This document shows positions 40,920 to 49,249 of a stretch of DNA of 64,000 bases, in pieces. Made by a program: the position numbers and the translations under genes. Source of the stretch: an uncultured Bacteroidales bacterium (GTDB taxonomy: Bacteria > Bacteroidota > Bacteroidia > Bacteroidales > Bacteroidaceae); the NCBI GenBank assembly GCA_902776455.1, contig CACYQI010000004.1, forward strand, positions 16,949-80,948, written 5' to 3'. Each line of letters starts with the position of its first letter. Position 1 is the first letter of the stretch. The notes under the pieces are model-generated. The model saw only the letters and a program-made list of their open reading frames with translations, searched no databases and was not told where the DNA came from.

Positions 40920-42086
40920 CTACTTGAAGCTGGGCAGTTCGTCGCGGGTTATGACGCATTCCTGGCCGAGGGCATCGAGCCAATAGTCGATGTCGGCATT
41001 GTTGTGGTCGGTGCTGTTGAAGGCTTCGCTGCTGGGGGAGTTCGTGCGGTCGTAGTCGTACCACGGGATGAGGAAGCTCCAGTACTGGCCGTCGGCCCAC
41101 AGCTCCGACACCTTGGGTATGCTGCCAAATTCGCTGATGGCATACAACTTGCCCGGGTATTCCTTGTGGAAGAGGTCGTACCACTGGTGCATTTCGCTGA
41201 GGCTCTTGTTGTAGAAGTCGAAGGCAACGACGTCCACATACTCGTCGCCCGGGTACCAGCGTTTCGAATCTCCTGCGTTGAAAATCCAGATGAGATTAGT
41301 CAGTCCGTGGTGGTTGACAAGCCTGTCGTACATGACGCGCCACAGCTCCTTGAAGGCTTCCGGACCGTCGCTTCCCCACCAGAACCAGGCTTTGTGCCAT
41401 CCGGTGCCCGGATAGGCTTCCGTCCAATTGCCCTGTGCCTCGTGCAACGGCCGCCAGAGGACCGGGATATTGGCAGACTTCATGGGCTTCAGCCACTTGG
41501 CCACCTGGTCGATGCGGCTGAGCATTGTCTTGTAGTCCTCGCATCCGGGGGAGAAGATGGCAGAGGGGCTGAAGCTCGTCTGCCCGGGTTCAGAGCCGGG
41601 AGTGCAAGTCCAGTCGTTGCCGTCGTTGGTAGGCATGTTCCAATGCCACATGGCCGACATGATGCCGCCCTCCTTCGTCCAGTTGCGCCAAAGCGTAGAA
41701 CTGGAGTAGTTTATCCAGCTGCCCGAGCCGGAATGGATGTCGTGGATGAAGTCGATAGTGTTGATGGCCGGGTACTTGCCCGTGTGCTTATAGACCCATT
41801 CGGCCTCGTTTGTGTTGTAGTTGACGCAGGCATGTGTGCCGGTGAGTATCTTCTGGCCGACGTTCTCCTCGAGGTAGGTGAGCAGCTTCTTCGCCTGGTC
41901 CGAGCGGTCGCCCCATTTGGGGACCTGCTTGAAGCCGATGCTGTCGATGCCCTCCACGTCGAGGCGGATTGCAGTCCCGTCGGTTTTGTAGATAATCATG
42001 TTCTGCACCTGGGCACGAAGAATGCTTGACCAGAGGAACGCGAAAAGCGAGAAGAGAATGAAGGCAGAAAGCTTGAAGTTTTTCAT
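40920..42086 (-). CDS. GH26 beta-mannanase
   Basis: 388 residues from ATG 42086 (signal peptide MKNFKLSAFILFSLFAFLWS, cleavage LRAQ). A short N-terminal strand pair (NMIIYKTDGTAIRLDVEGID) common in Bacteroidales secreted enzymes precedes a GH26 barrel. Key residues: acid/base Glu216 in WRPLHEAQGNW and nucleophile Glu319 in YAISEFGSIP; WHWNMP and GTHACVNY near the active site also fit. GH26 enzymes cleave beta-1,4-mannan internally; this one has no lipobox or T9SS tail, so it is periplasmic or released. It is divergent from the tandem-discoidin gene across 160 bases holding both promoters. Confidence 0.9.
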   Translation of the reverse strand: MKNFKLSAFILFSLFAFLWSSILRAQVQNMIIYKTDGTAIRLDVEGIDSIGFKQVPKWGDRSDQAKKLLTYLEENVGQKILTGTHACVNYNTNEAEWVYKHTGKYPAINTIDFIHDIHSGSGSWINYSSSTLWRNWTKEGGIMSAMWHWNMPTNDGNDWTCTPGSEPGQTSFSPSAIFSPGCEDYKTMLSRIDQVAKWLKPMKSANIPVLWRPLHEAQGNWTEAYPGTGWHKAWFWWGSDGPEAFKELWRVMYDRLVNHHGLTNLIWIFNAGDSKRWYPGDEYVDVVAFDFYNKSLSEMHQWYDLFHKEYPGKLYAISEFGSIPKVSELWADGQYWSFLIPWYDYDRTNSPSSEAFNSTDHNNADIDYWLDALGQECVITRDELPSFK

Positions 42087-42107
42087 TTTGCTGTTAGTTT
42101 TACCCTG

Positions 42108-42115
42108 CAAAGATA
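42108..42115 (-). promoter_or_regulatory. Promoter -7 box of the GH26 gene
   Basis: TATCTTTG on the minus strand, 21 bases before the ATG at 42086. Confidence 0.6.
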
Positions 42116-42210
42116 CAGAAGAAATAGGAAATAAACGTGAAGAAAGAAGTTTTTTTTCGGTTTTCACCTTTTTTCACTATTCCATTTTCTCTCCTTATTA
42201 CTTTTTTTTG

Positions 42211-42218
42211 TACCTTTG
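42211..42218 (+). promoter_or_regulatory. Promoter -7 box of the tandem-discoidin gene
   Basis: TACCTTTG, 28 bases before the ATG at 42247; about 100 bases from the divergent GH26 box. Confidence 0.6.
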
Positions 42219-42246
42219 TGCGCAAAATATAAAAACGATACTCGAC

Positions 42247-43206
42247 ATGAAACTTATCCAGACGAATCATTGCTTGGCAGCGGCCTTCCTGCTGCTTGCC
42301 TCTTTTAGCTGCGACCTGTTGGCACAGACAGACGCAAAGCTTTCCCTGGTGAGCGGTCCTGGCCGCGACCGAAACGAAGGCCCCGCCATGGTGTGCGACG
42401 GGCAGCTCTCCACGAAATGGTGCATCGACTCACCGCGACAGATGCCCTATACCATCGTCCTCGATGCAGGTAAACAGGCTACCTTTGCCGAATACGGCCT
42501 CGTTACGGGCGACGACACAGAGGCCTACCCCGAACGCAATCCCGTCACATGGCGCGTGAGCGGCTCCAACGACAAGCAGGAATGGACGCTCCTCGACAAC
42601 CAGAAGAACACCCGCAGCATGGGTGCGGAGAACTGGCAGGAGTACCGCTTCCGCTTTAGCAGCAAGGGAGCTTACCGCTACTACCGCTTCGAGTTCTCCC
42701 AAGTGGCTGGCGGCACACGCATCCAGCTCAGCGAGATAAACTTCCACGAGACAGAGCAAAAAGCGCTCAAGGCGACACTCTCCTCAGAGAGCCTCAAGGA
42801 AACTTCCCCTCGGAGAAACGCAGAAGGAGTAGAGATGGCTTGCGACGGACGTCTTTCTACCAAGTGGTGCATCGACGACCCCCAGCAGATGCCCTATAGC
42901 ATCGTGCTCGATGCCGGCTCTCAGACAAGCCTCACCGAATACGGCCTCGTCACAGGCGACGACACGCATTCCTATCCCAGCCGCAACCCCGTCACGTGGC
43001 GTGTGAGCGGTTCCAACGACAAGCAGGCATGGACCGTCATCGACGAACAGAAGTACAACCGCCGTCTTCGCGACGAAAACGAGCAGGAGTACCGCTTCAA
43101 ACCAGCCGTGAAGGGGCAGTTCCGCTACTACCGCTTCGAGTTCATCCGCATGGCTGAGGGTACACGCCTCCAGCTTAGCGAAGTCAAACTCTACGGCCCG
43201 CTCTGA
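42247..43206 (+). CDS. Secreted protein of two tandem discoidin-like domains
   Basis: 319 residues from ATG 42247, chosen because the -7 box at 42211 lies just before it although the frame is open upstream. Signal peptide includes FLLLASFSCDLLAQ; the Cys makes a lipoprotein possible. Two near-copies of a 130-residue F5/8 type C domain follow (about 35-170 and 180-319). Each has a CDG(Q/R)LSTKWCID motif, MPY(T/S)IVLDAG, EYGLVTGDDT, NPVTWRVSGSNDKQ and a closing YRYYRFEF / GTR(I/L)QLSE. Identity between copies is high, pointing to recent duplication. Probably a carbohydrate-binding protein; the shared divergent promoter region suggests co-control with GH26. Confidence 0.8.
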   Translation: MKLIQTNHCLAAAFLLLASFSCDLLAQTDAKLSLVSGPGRDRNEGPAMVCDGQLSTKWCIDSPRQMPYTIVLDAGKQATFAEYGLVTGDDTEAYPERNPVTWRVSGSNDKQEWTLLDNQKNTRSMGAENWQEYRFRFSSKGAYRYYRFEFSQVAGGTRIQLSEINFHETEQKALKATLSSESLKETSPRRNAEGVEMACDGRLSTKWCIDDPQQMPYSIVLDAGSQTSLTEYGLVTGDDTHSYPSRNPVTWRVSGSNDKQAWTVIDEQKYNRRLRDENEQEYRFKPAVKGQFRYYRFEFIRMAEGTRLQLSEVKLYGPL

Positions 43207-43377
43207 GAAAAAGCTTAAGTCCCCTTCCCGTTCCCCCTGGAGGAGTGCCTCATCCCCGCCGGACAGGGAGTTTATGCCCCTGCAAAGTCCTCCCCGAAAG
43301 GAGAGCAGAAAGATGGCTGCGGGAGCAGGGAAGGGAGGCTCAAAGGTAATCGGAAAATGTTCAATGCAACTTAATCA

Positions 43378-45885
43378 ATGGACGCAAAGAAAAGCGTAAG
43401 ACAATATAAACCCACCGGCAAATCATCCAAAAAGCCGAAGGCCAAAGAGCCGCAACCTGCTTGGAAACGCTCGTTCAAGTGGTTCCGCTCGAATATCGTG
43501 GCAGGGGGCGACGTTGACCCCGAGGTGAGAGGAGAGCACAAAGACAACCTCCGCTTCGTATGGGGTGCGGTGCTTGCCGTCCTCTCGCTCGCCATCCTCA
43601 TCGCTCTCGTCTCCCACGTCTTCACGGGAGCCGAGGACCAGAAGTACGTAGCCAGCGACTCCTATACCGCTGCCAACTGGCTTGGACGCTGGGGCTACGA
43701 GGTGGCGCACTGGATGATGGACAATACATTCGGACTTTCCAGCATCCTCATCCCCGTATTCATGCTTGCGGCAAGCATCCGCATCATGGGGCTGGCGAAG
43801 GTTCGCCTTCACCTCTGGTTCATCAACTGCATGCTCATCATGTTCTGGGCCTCAGCTTTTGCCGCCTACGTCGTACGCATCTTCCCCAGTGCCCAAGATA
43901 CGTACATCATCTGGGGAGGCATGATAGGACAGAACGAACTACGCCTTCTCATGGAGAAAGTAGGGGGGCTTGGCACCTTGCTCATCTTCATCCTCTCCGC
44001 TCTCCTGTATATCTTCTACCTGAGCGAAGAGGCGATAACGGGCTTGCGGCACCTTGTCATCCGCGAAAAGAAGGAGGAAGCAGGCGAAGAGGAAAGTGCG
44101 GACGAAGAGGAACACGACGGGTTTGTTCCCCTCATGCCCAACAGCGAAGAGACGGACGGCAAGGAAACCCTCTCTCCAAAGGATAGCGGAGAAACGCCCT
44201 TCTCTGACCAAGCAGCCGACACCGCCACGACGATCGACTTCTCGGAAGACCCGTTGGCACCCCTCAAGGGCATAGGGGAAACGAACTCCAGCGATGATGA
44301 CATCACGGTAGTCGTTGGCCACGACCCGGAGAAGGCTAACCTCTTCAGCGACGGTGCCATTGAGCCTTACGACCCGAAGCTCGACCTGGAGAACTACAAA
44401 TACCCCACCATCGACCTGCTCAGGCATTACGACACCTCCTCCAACGCCATCGACATGGAGGAACAACGCAACAACAAGAACCGCATCAAAACGGTGCTCC
44501 GCAACTTCCGCGTAGAGATTCTGGACAACACGAAAGCCACCATTGGCCCCACCATCACGCTCTACGAGATAACGCCCGCTCCCGGCATACGCATCAGCAC
44601 TATCCGTAACCTCGAAGACGACATTGCCCTCAGCCTCAGCGCCCTCGGCATACGTATCATCGCACCCATCCCCGGCAAGGGAACCATCGGTATTGAGGTG
44701 CCGAATGCCAAGCCTCAGATGGTCTCGATGGAGAGCATCTTGAACAGCCGCAAATTCCAGGAATCGAACTTCGAACTGCCGATGGCACTCGGAAAGACCA
44801 TCACCAACGAAGTCTTCATGGCAGACCTCACCAAGATGCCGCACTTGCTTGTGGCCGGTGCAACGGGTCAAGGCAAGTCCGTCGGCCTGAACGTCATCCT
44901 TACTTCGCTCCTTTATAAGAAGCATCCTGCTGAGCTGAAGCTCGTCATGATTGACCCGAAGAAGGTCGAGTTCAGCCTCTATGCGCCCATCGTCAACCAT
45001 TTCCTTGCGCAAGTGGAAGGCAATGAGGACATCGAAGAACCTATCATTACCGACGTCAACAAAGTAATCCAAACGCTCAAGAGCCTCTGTATCGAGATGG
45101 ACAACCGCTACGACCTCTTGAAGAAAGCCCATGCGAGAAACGTCAAGGAGTACAACGAAAAGTTCCGCGAGCGCCAGCTCAACCCGCATAACGGCCATCG
45201 GTACATGCCTTATATCGTAGTAGTCATCGACGAGTACGGCGACCTCATCATGACGGCAGGCAAGGAGATAGAACTCCCCATCGCCCGCATCGCCCAGCTG
45301 GCACGCGCTGTGGGCATCCACATGATTATCGCTACGCAACGTCCCACGGCCAACATCATCACGGGCACCATCAAGGCGAACTTCCCTGCCCGCATGGCGT
45401 TCAAGGTGTCGTCGGGCGTGGACAGCAAGACCATCCTCGACCGAACCGGCGCCAACCAGCTCGTCGGCAAGGGCGACATGCTGCTGATGACTGGCTCCGA
45501 ACCTGTCCGCATTCAATGCGCCTTCATTGATACAGACGAGCTTGAGGACATCGTTCACTACATCGCCAAGCAGCAGAGCTACCTCTCGCCCTACCTTCTG
45601 CCCGAAGTACCGCTTGACGGCGACGACGATGGCGGCGTGCAGGACGTGGACATGACGCACCTCGACCCGATGTTCGAGGACGCAGCCCGCATGATAGTCA
45701 GCGAGCAGAACGGCAGCACAAGCATGATTCAGCGCAAGTTCTCTATTGGCTACAACCGTGCCGGCCGCCTCATGGACCAGCTTGAGAAGGCAGGCGTGGT
45801 AGGTCCCGCCAAAGGCAGCAAGCCCCGCGAAGTGCTGTGCGTCAGCGAAGAGCAGCTGATGATGATAATGGACAACCTACGTTAA
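43378..45885 (+). CDS. ftsK: DNA translocase FtsK
   Basis: 835 residues, inner membrane. Residues 1-55 are basic and cytoplasmic; four membrane helices follow (FVWGAVLAVLSLAILIALVS; LSSILIPVFMLAASIRIMGL; NCMLIMFWASAFAAYVV; LGTLLIFILSALLYIFYLS). An acidic linker (about 235-340) leads to the motor: Walker A GATGQGKS at about 494, Walker B region with DEYGDLIM, IATQRPTANIITG, and a C-terminal gamma winged helix (RKFSIGYNRAGRLMDQLEKA) that reads polar DNA sequences. FtsK links chromosome dimer resolution and segregation to division. It is followed by lolA and trxB, the usual Bacteroidales order. Confidence 0.95.
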   Translation: MDAKKSVRQYKPTGKSSKKPKAKEPQPAWKRSFKWFRSNIVAGGDVDPEVRGEHKDNLRFVWGAVLAVLSLAILIALVSHVFTGAEDQKYVASDSYTAANWLGRWGYEVAHWMMDNTFGLSSILIPVFMLAASIRIMGLAKVRLHLWFINCMLIMFWASAFAAYVVRIFPSAQDTYIIWGGMIGQNELRLLMEKVGGLGTLLIFILSALLYIFYLSEEAITGLRHLVIREKKEEAGEEESADEEEHDGFVPLMPNSEETDGKETLSPKDSGETPFSDQAADTATTIDFSEDPLAPLKGIGETNSSDDDITVVVGHDPEKANLFSDGAIEPYDPKLDLENYKYPTIDLLRHYDTSSNAIDMEEQRNNKNRIKTVLRNFRVEILDNTKATIGPTITLYEITPAPGIRISTIRNLEDDIALSLSALGIRIIAPIPGKGTIGIEVPNAKPQMVSMESILNSRKFQESNFELPMALGKTITNEVFMADLTKMPHLLVAGATGQGKSVGLNVILTSLLYKKHPAELKLVMIDPKKVEFSLYAPIVNHFLAQVEGNEDIEEPIITDVNKVIQTLKSLCIEMDNRYDLLKKAHARNVKEYNEKFRERQLNPHNGHRYMPYIVVVIDEYGDLIMTAGKEIELPIARIAQLARAVGIHMIIATQRPTANIITGTIKANFPARMAFKVSSGVDSKTILDRTGANQLVGKGDMLLMTGSEPVRIQCAFIDTDELEDIVHYIAKQQSYLSPYLLPEVPLDGDDDGGVQDVDMTHLDPMFEDAARMIVSEQNGSTSMIQRKFSIGYNRAGRLMDQLEKAGVVGPAKGSKPREVLCVSEEQLMMIMDNLR

Positions 45886-45890
45886 ATCCT

Positions 45891-45984
45891 CAAACTACAC
45901 GTGCCAACTTCTCAAACTTAACGTGCTTAATCGACAAACTTAACGTGCTTAATTGACAAACTTAACGTGCTTAATTGACAAACT
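45891..45984 (+). repeat. Four 22-base units between ftsK and the lolA-like gene
   Basis: Units start at 45891, 45913, 45935 and 45957: CAAACTTAACGTGCTTAATTGA with variants, plus a partial fifth. AACGTG and the 22-base period recall the CTCCACGTT units of the other arrays. The array starts 6 bases after the ftsK stop and ends 14 bases before the next ATG. Confidence 0.9.
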
Positions 45985-45997
45985 ATCCTAGAGTAAT

Positions 45998-46642
45998 ATG
46001 AAAAGACTCCTCATTTTTCTGCTCCTCATTGAATGTTCAATGTTCAATATTCAATGGTCAATGGCTTTCGCTCAGGATGCCATGAAGGTGCTCGACATCA
46101 CGGCCGACCGCATCCGCAAGGCAGGCAACGTGAAGATAGAGTACAAAGCAAGCGTCTTTGCCGGCTCCACCGAAAAGTTCTCGGCCACAGGAACGATGTG
46201 GTTGCAGGAGAGCAAAATGAAGCTGGAAGCCGAAGGCGTCACTACGTGGTACAACGGAAAGACGCGTTGGTGCTATGCTCAATCAGCAGGCGAAGTAAAC
46301 ATCGACGAGCCTTCCAAGAAGGAAATGGCAGCCATGAACCCTTACACCTTCATGGGCATCTACAAGAAAGGCTTTAAGATGACAGTCAAGGAAACCGTGC
46401 TGAGGGGCGAAGCTGTGTATGAAGTCTATCTCAAGGCCCGTTATGCTAAGATGGAGGTCAAGGAGGTGTACGTCGATATCCGCAAGAGCGACTACCAGCC
46501 CCTTTGCATCCGTGTCCGCGAAGACAACGACTGGCAGCGTGTCAGCATCAATAGCTTCAAGGGCGGGCTTCAGCTTGGCGACGACTTCTTCACGTTCCCC
46601 GAAAAGGACTATCCCAATGTGCTTATCAACGATATGCGATGA
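45998..46642 (+). CDS. lolA: LolA-like outer-membrane lipoprotein carrier protein
   Basis: 214 residues. Signal peptide ending AFAQ, whose middle (ECSMFNIQWSMAF) is encoded by 7-base repeats. The mature part has the LolA fold signature: VKIEYKASVFAGSTEKFSAT, GTMWLQESKMKLEAEG, VTTWYNGKTRWCY and later KEVYVDIRKSDYQPLCIRV. LolA ferries lipoproteins across the periplasm to the outer membrane. Bacteroidetes relatives are divergent, so transport rather than another lipid-binding role is likely but not certain. Placed between ftsK and trxB as in related genomes. Confidence 0.8.
   Translation: MKRLLIFLLLIECSMFNIQWSMAFAQDAMKVLDITADRIRKAGNVKIEYKASVFAGSTEKFSATGTMWLQESKMKLEAEGVTTWYNGKTRWCYAQSAGEVNIDEPSKKEMAAMNPYTFMGIYKKGFKMTVKETVLRGEAVYEVYLKARYAKMEVKEVYVDIRKSDYQPLCIRVREDNDWQRVSINSFKGGLQLGDDFFTFPEKDYPNVLINDMR
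46030..46064 (+). repeat. 7-base repeats in the lolA signal peptide
   Basis: TGTTCAA, TGTTCAA, TATTCAA, TGGTCAA (46034-46061) encode part of the signal peptide. Seven is not a multiple of three, so unit number affects frame. Confidence 0.8.
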
Positions 46643-46645
46643 GAG

Positions 46646-46743
46646 TTTAGAGTTGAGAGTGTAGGGTTGAGTGTTGAGAGTTAGTTAAGAGTTAAGAGCT
46701 AGGATGCAAACTCGACGTAAAACTGAATTATGAATTAAGAATT
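46646..46743. repeat. GAGTTGAGAG / GAATTAAGAATT repeats before trxB
   Basis: GAGTTTAGAGTTGAGAGTG and relatives, then AATTATGAATTAAGAATTATGG; the last unit overlaps the trxB start codon. Confidence 0.75.
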
Positions 46744-47676
46744 ATGGATTATACTAAGCTTCTGATTATCGGCAGCGGGCCAGCAGGCTACACGGCTGCC
46801 ATCTATGCTGGTCGTGCTAACCTCCAGCCCACTTTGCTCGAAGGGATGCAGCCTGGCGGGCAACTCACCATTACGACCGAAGTGGAGAACTTCCCCGGAT
46901 GGCCCGAAGGCGTTGATGCCAACGAGCTGATGGACAACATGCGACGGCAGGCAGAACGCTTTGGCACTCAGATGCTACCGAATGCCGCAACCCAGGTTGA
47001 CCTTAGTGTGCGCCCCTTCCTCGTCACTCTCGACGACAACAGCCAATGGACGGCCGACAGCATCATCATTGCCACAGGTGCCAGCGCTAAGTACCTCGGA
47101 CTGAGCGACGAGCAAAAGTACATGGGCAAGGGCGTAAGTGCCTGTGCCACTTGCGACGGCTTCTTCTACCGCAAGAAAGTGGTGGCTGTGGTCGGCGGCG
47201 GCGATACGGCCTGCGAAGAGGCGAGCTATCTGGCCGGACTTGCCGCGAAGGTCTATCTTATCGTCCGCAAGCCTTTCCTTCGTGCCAGCAAAATCATGCA
47301 GGAGCGCGTCTTTGGTAACGAGAAGATTGAGGTGCTCTTCGAAACCAACACCCTTGGCCTCTATGGTAAGGACGGCGTGGAGGGCGCACATCTTATATAT
47401 AGAAAAGGAGAGAGCGACGAGCGGCAGTACGACCTGCCCATCGACGGCTTCTTCCTTGCCATCGGGCATCATCCCAACAGCGAACTCTTTTCTCCTTGGC
47501 TCGAGAGGGACGAGAACGGCTACATCGTGACAGAGGGCGACTCGCCCTGCACAAAGGTGGACGGAGTCTTTGCTGCAGGCGATGTGGCCGACCCGAAGTA
47601 TCGCCAAGCCGTCATTGCTGCTGGTAGCGGTGCAAAGGCTGCTATGGAAGCGGAGAAGTTCTTAAGCGAAAAGTAA
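46744..47676 (+). CDS. trxB: Thioredoxin reductase
   Basis: 310 residues, cytoplasmic flavoenzyme reducing thioredoxin with NADPH. FAD site GSGPAGYTAAIYAGRANL (10-27), redox pair Cys134 and Cys137 in SACATCDGFF, NADPH site VVGGGDTACEEASYLAGLA, and the closing FAD motif GVFAAGDVADPKYRQAV. Length is normal. The ATG lies inside a short repeat (AAGAATTATGG), and the gene follows ftsK and lolA in the same direction, probably a loosely spaced operon. Confidence 0.96.
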   Translation: MDYTKLLIIGSGPAGYTAAIYAGRANLQPTLLEGMQPGGQLTITTEVENFPGWPEGVDANELMDNMRRQAERFGTQMLPNAATQVDLSVRPFLVTLDDNSQWTADSIIIATGASAKYLGLSDEQKYMGKGVSACATCDGFFYRKKVVAVVGGGDTACEEASYLAGLAAKVYLIVRKPFLRASKIMQERVFGNEKIEVLFETNTLGLYGKDGVEGAHLIYRKGESDERQYDLPIDGFFLAIGHHPNSELFSPWLERDENGYIVTEGDSPCTKVDGVFAAGDVADPKYRQAVIAAGSGAKAAMEAEKFLSEK

Positions 47677-47710
47677 AAGAGGACACGTCGTAACTTGTCA
47701 ACGCTGAACT

Positions 47711-49210
47711 ATGAATTCATACAAGCTCTACAAACTGATTTGCAAGAACGCAGACCTCAAGGAAGCGCGGCATCCGATGCTCGACAAGAACCGCTTCATG
47801 AAGTTCCTCATGGCTTTCATGTGGCTCTATTATGCCGCCATCCTACTCTTCATGGGTGTCGTGATGGCTATGGGCATGCGGAACAGCTACAATGGGGTGG
47901 CAGCCTTTCATGTCTTCGATGGCGGCTTACTGTACCTCCTGATAACAGACTTTTGGGTTCGCTTTATTCTTCAAGAGACGCCGGCCCAGCAAGCACAGCC
48001 CTACGCCCTGCTGCCCATTCGCCGTTCCTTCCTGATGAAGGTCTATCTCACTCGTTCCGGCCTTGCTTGGGGCAACCTCTACTGGGGCTTCCTGCTCGTC
48101 CCCTTCGCCCTCATCGCTATCGCTATTCCCTTGGGCTGGGGTGCTACGATAGGGTGGCTGCTTGGCTGGTGGCTGCTTCTTGTGATGAACGGATACGCCT
48201 ACCTCTTCTGCCGTGCTTTGATAATGAAGCACATGGCTTGGCTTCTTTTACCCATCGCTATCCACGGAGCCTTGCTTGCCATCATGCTTGTCCCTGACAA
48301 GGACCCGCTCGACATGCCCTGCACGCTGTTCATGTATGGCTTCCTCAAGTGGGAAGTCCTGCCCTTCCTTTGTGTCGGCACCCTGATAGCTTTCCTCTAC
48401 TGGGCCAACTACAAGTTGCAGATGGGCATGGTCTATGACGAGGTGGGCAAGAAGGAAGAGAAGGAAATCAAGCACGCCACGCAGCTCAACTTCCTGAACC
48501 GTTACGGCAAGCTCGGCGAGTACCTGAAGCTCGAGGTCAAGCAAAGGCTTCGCAACAAGACGGTGAGGATGAGCTTCTTCGTGGGACTGGGATTCATGAT
48601 TCTGCTGAGCGGCCTCATGTACTTCAGCGATGTTTACGACAACAGCTTCATGCGCTCATTCATCTGCCTCTACAACTACATCGTGCTGGGTATGATGACA
48701 CTCATCACGATTATGTGCTACGAGGGTAACTATATCGACGGCCTGATGAGCCGCCGCGAGAGCATCCTGCAACTGCTCACGGCCAAATACTACTTCAACG
48801 TGCTGCTGCTCTTCATCCCGCCCATCATCCTGCTGCCCTTGATGATTATCGGCAAGATGTCTGTCTGGATGAACGTCGGCTACTTCTTCTTCACGGCAGG
48901 TGTAATCTATCCGGCCTTCTTCCAAATGGCTGTCTATAACAACAACACCTTGCCCATGAACACGAAGATAACAAGCAAACAAGGCAATACCACCCAGCAA
49001 ATCTTCAGCACAATCATCTTCTTCATCCCAATCGGGTTGGAGAGAGCAGCCACAGCCTTGCTTGGCGAACCTTGGGGCTACTTGTTCCTGGCTGTGCTTG
49101 GTATCATTGGTGTGGCAACTCATCAATATTGGCTTCGAAATGTTTATACGCGCTTCATGGCCCGACGATACAAGAACATGGAAGGCTTCCGTGCCTCAAG
49201 ACAAAGTTGA
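47711..49210 (+). CDS. DUF5687 membrane protein (ABC transporter permease-like)
   Basis: 499 residues with about ten to twelve membrane helices (FLMAFMWLYYAAILLFMGVV; LYWGFLLVPFALIAIAIPLG; FFVGLGFMILLSGLMYFSDV; YYFNVLLLFIPPIILLPLMI; WGYLFLAVLGIIGVATHQYW). The layout and the neighbouring ATPase gene fit the DUF5687 family, thought to be the permease of a two-part ABC exporter. Substrate unknown. The gap to the ATPase (39 bases) contains GTTGAAAAGTTGAAAAGG short repeats. Confidence 0.8.
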   Translation: MNSYKLYKLICKNADLKEARHPMLDKNRFMKFLMAFMWLYYAAILLFMGVVMAMGMRNSYNGVAAFHVFDGGLLYLLITDFWVRFILQETPAQQAQPYALLPIRRSFLMKVYLTRSGLAWGNLYWGFLLVPFALIAIAIPLGWGATIGWLLGWWLLLVMNGYAYLFCRALIMKHMAWLLLPIAIHGALLAIMLVPDKDPLDMPCTLFMYGFLKWEVLPFLCVGTLIAFLYWANYKLQMGMVYDEVGKKEEKEIKHATQLNFLNRYGKLGEYLKLEVKQRLRNKTVRMSFFVGLGFMILLSGLMYFSDVYDNSFMRSFICLYNYIVLGMMTLITIMCYEGNYIDGLMSRRESILQLLTAKYYFNVLLLFIPPIILLPLMIIGKMSVWMNVGYFFFTAGVIYPAFFQMAVYNNNTLPMNTKITSKQGNTTQQIFSTIIFFIPIGLERAATALLGEPWGYLFLAVLGIIGVATHQYWLRNVYTRFMARRYKNMEGFRASRQS

Positions 49211-49245
49211 AAAGTTGAAAAGGTAAAAAAGTGAAAAAGATATAG
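49203..49245. repeat. GTTGAAAAG short tandem repeat
   Basis: AAGTTGAAAAGTTGAAAAGG and AAAAAAGTGAAAAAG between the permease and ATPase genes; matches the arms of the insert in the TonB receptor at 60201. Confidence 0.75.
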
Positions 49246-49249
49246 AGAT

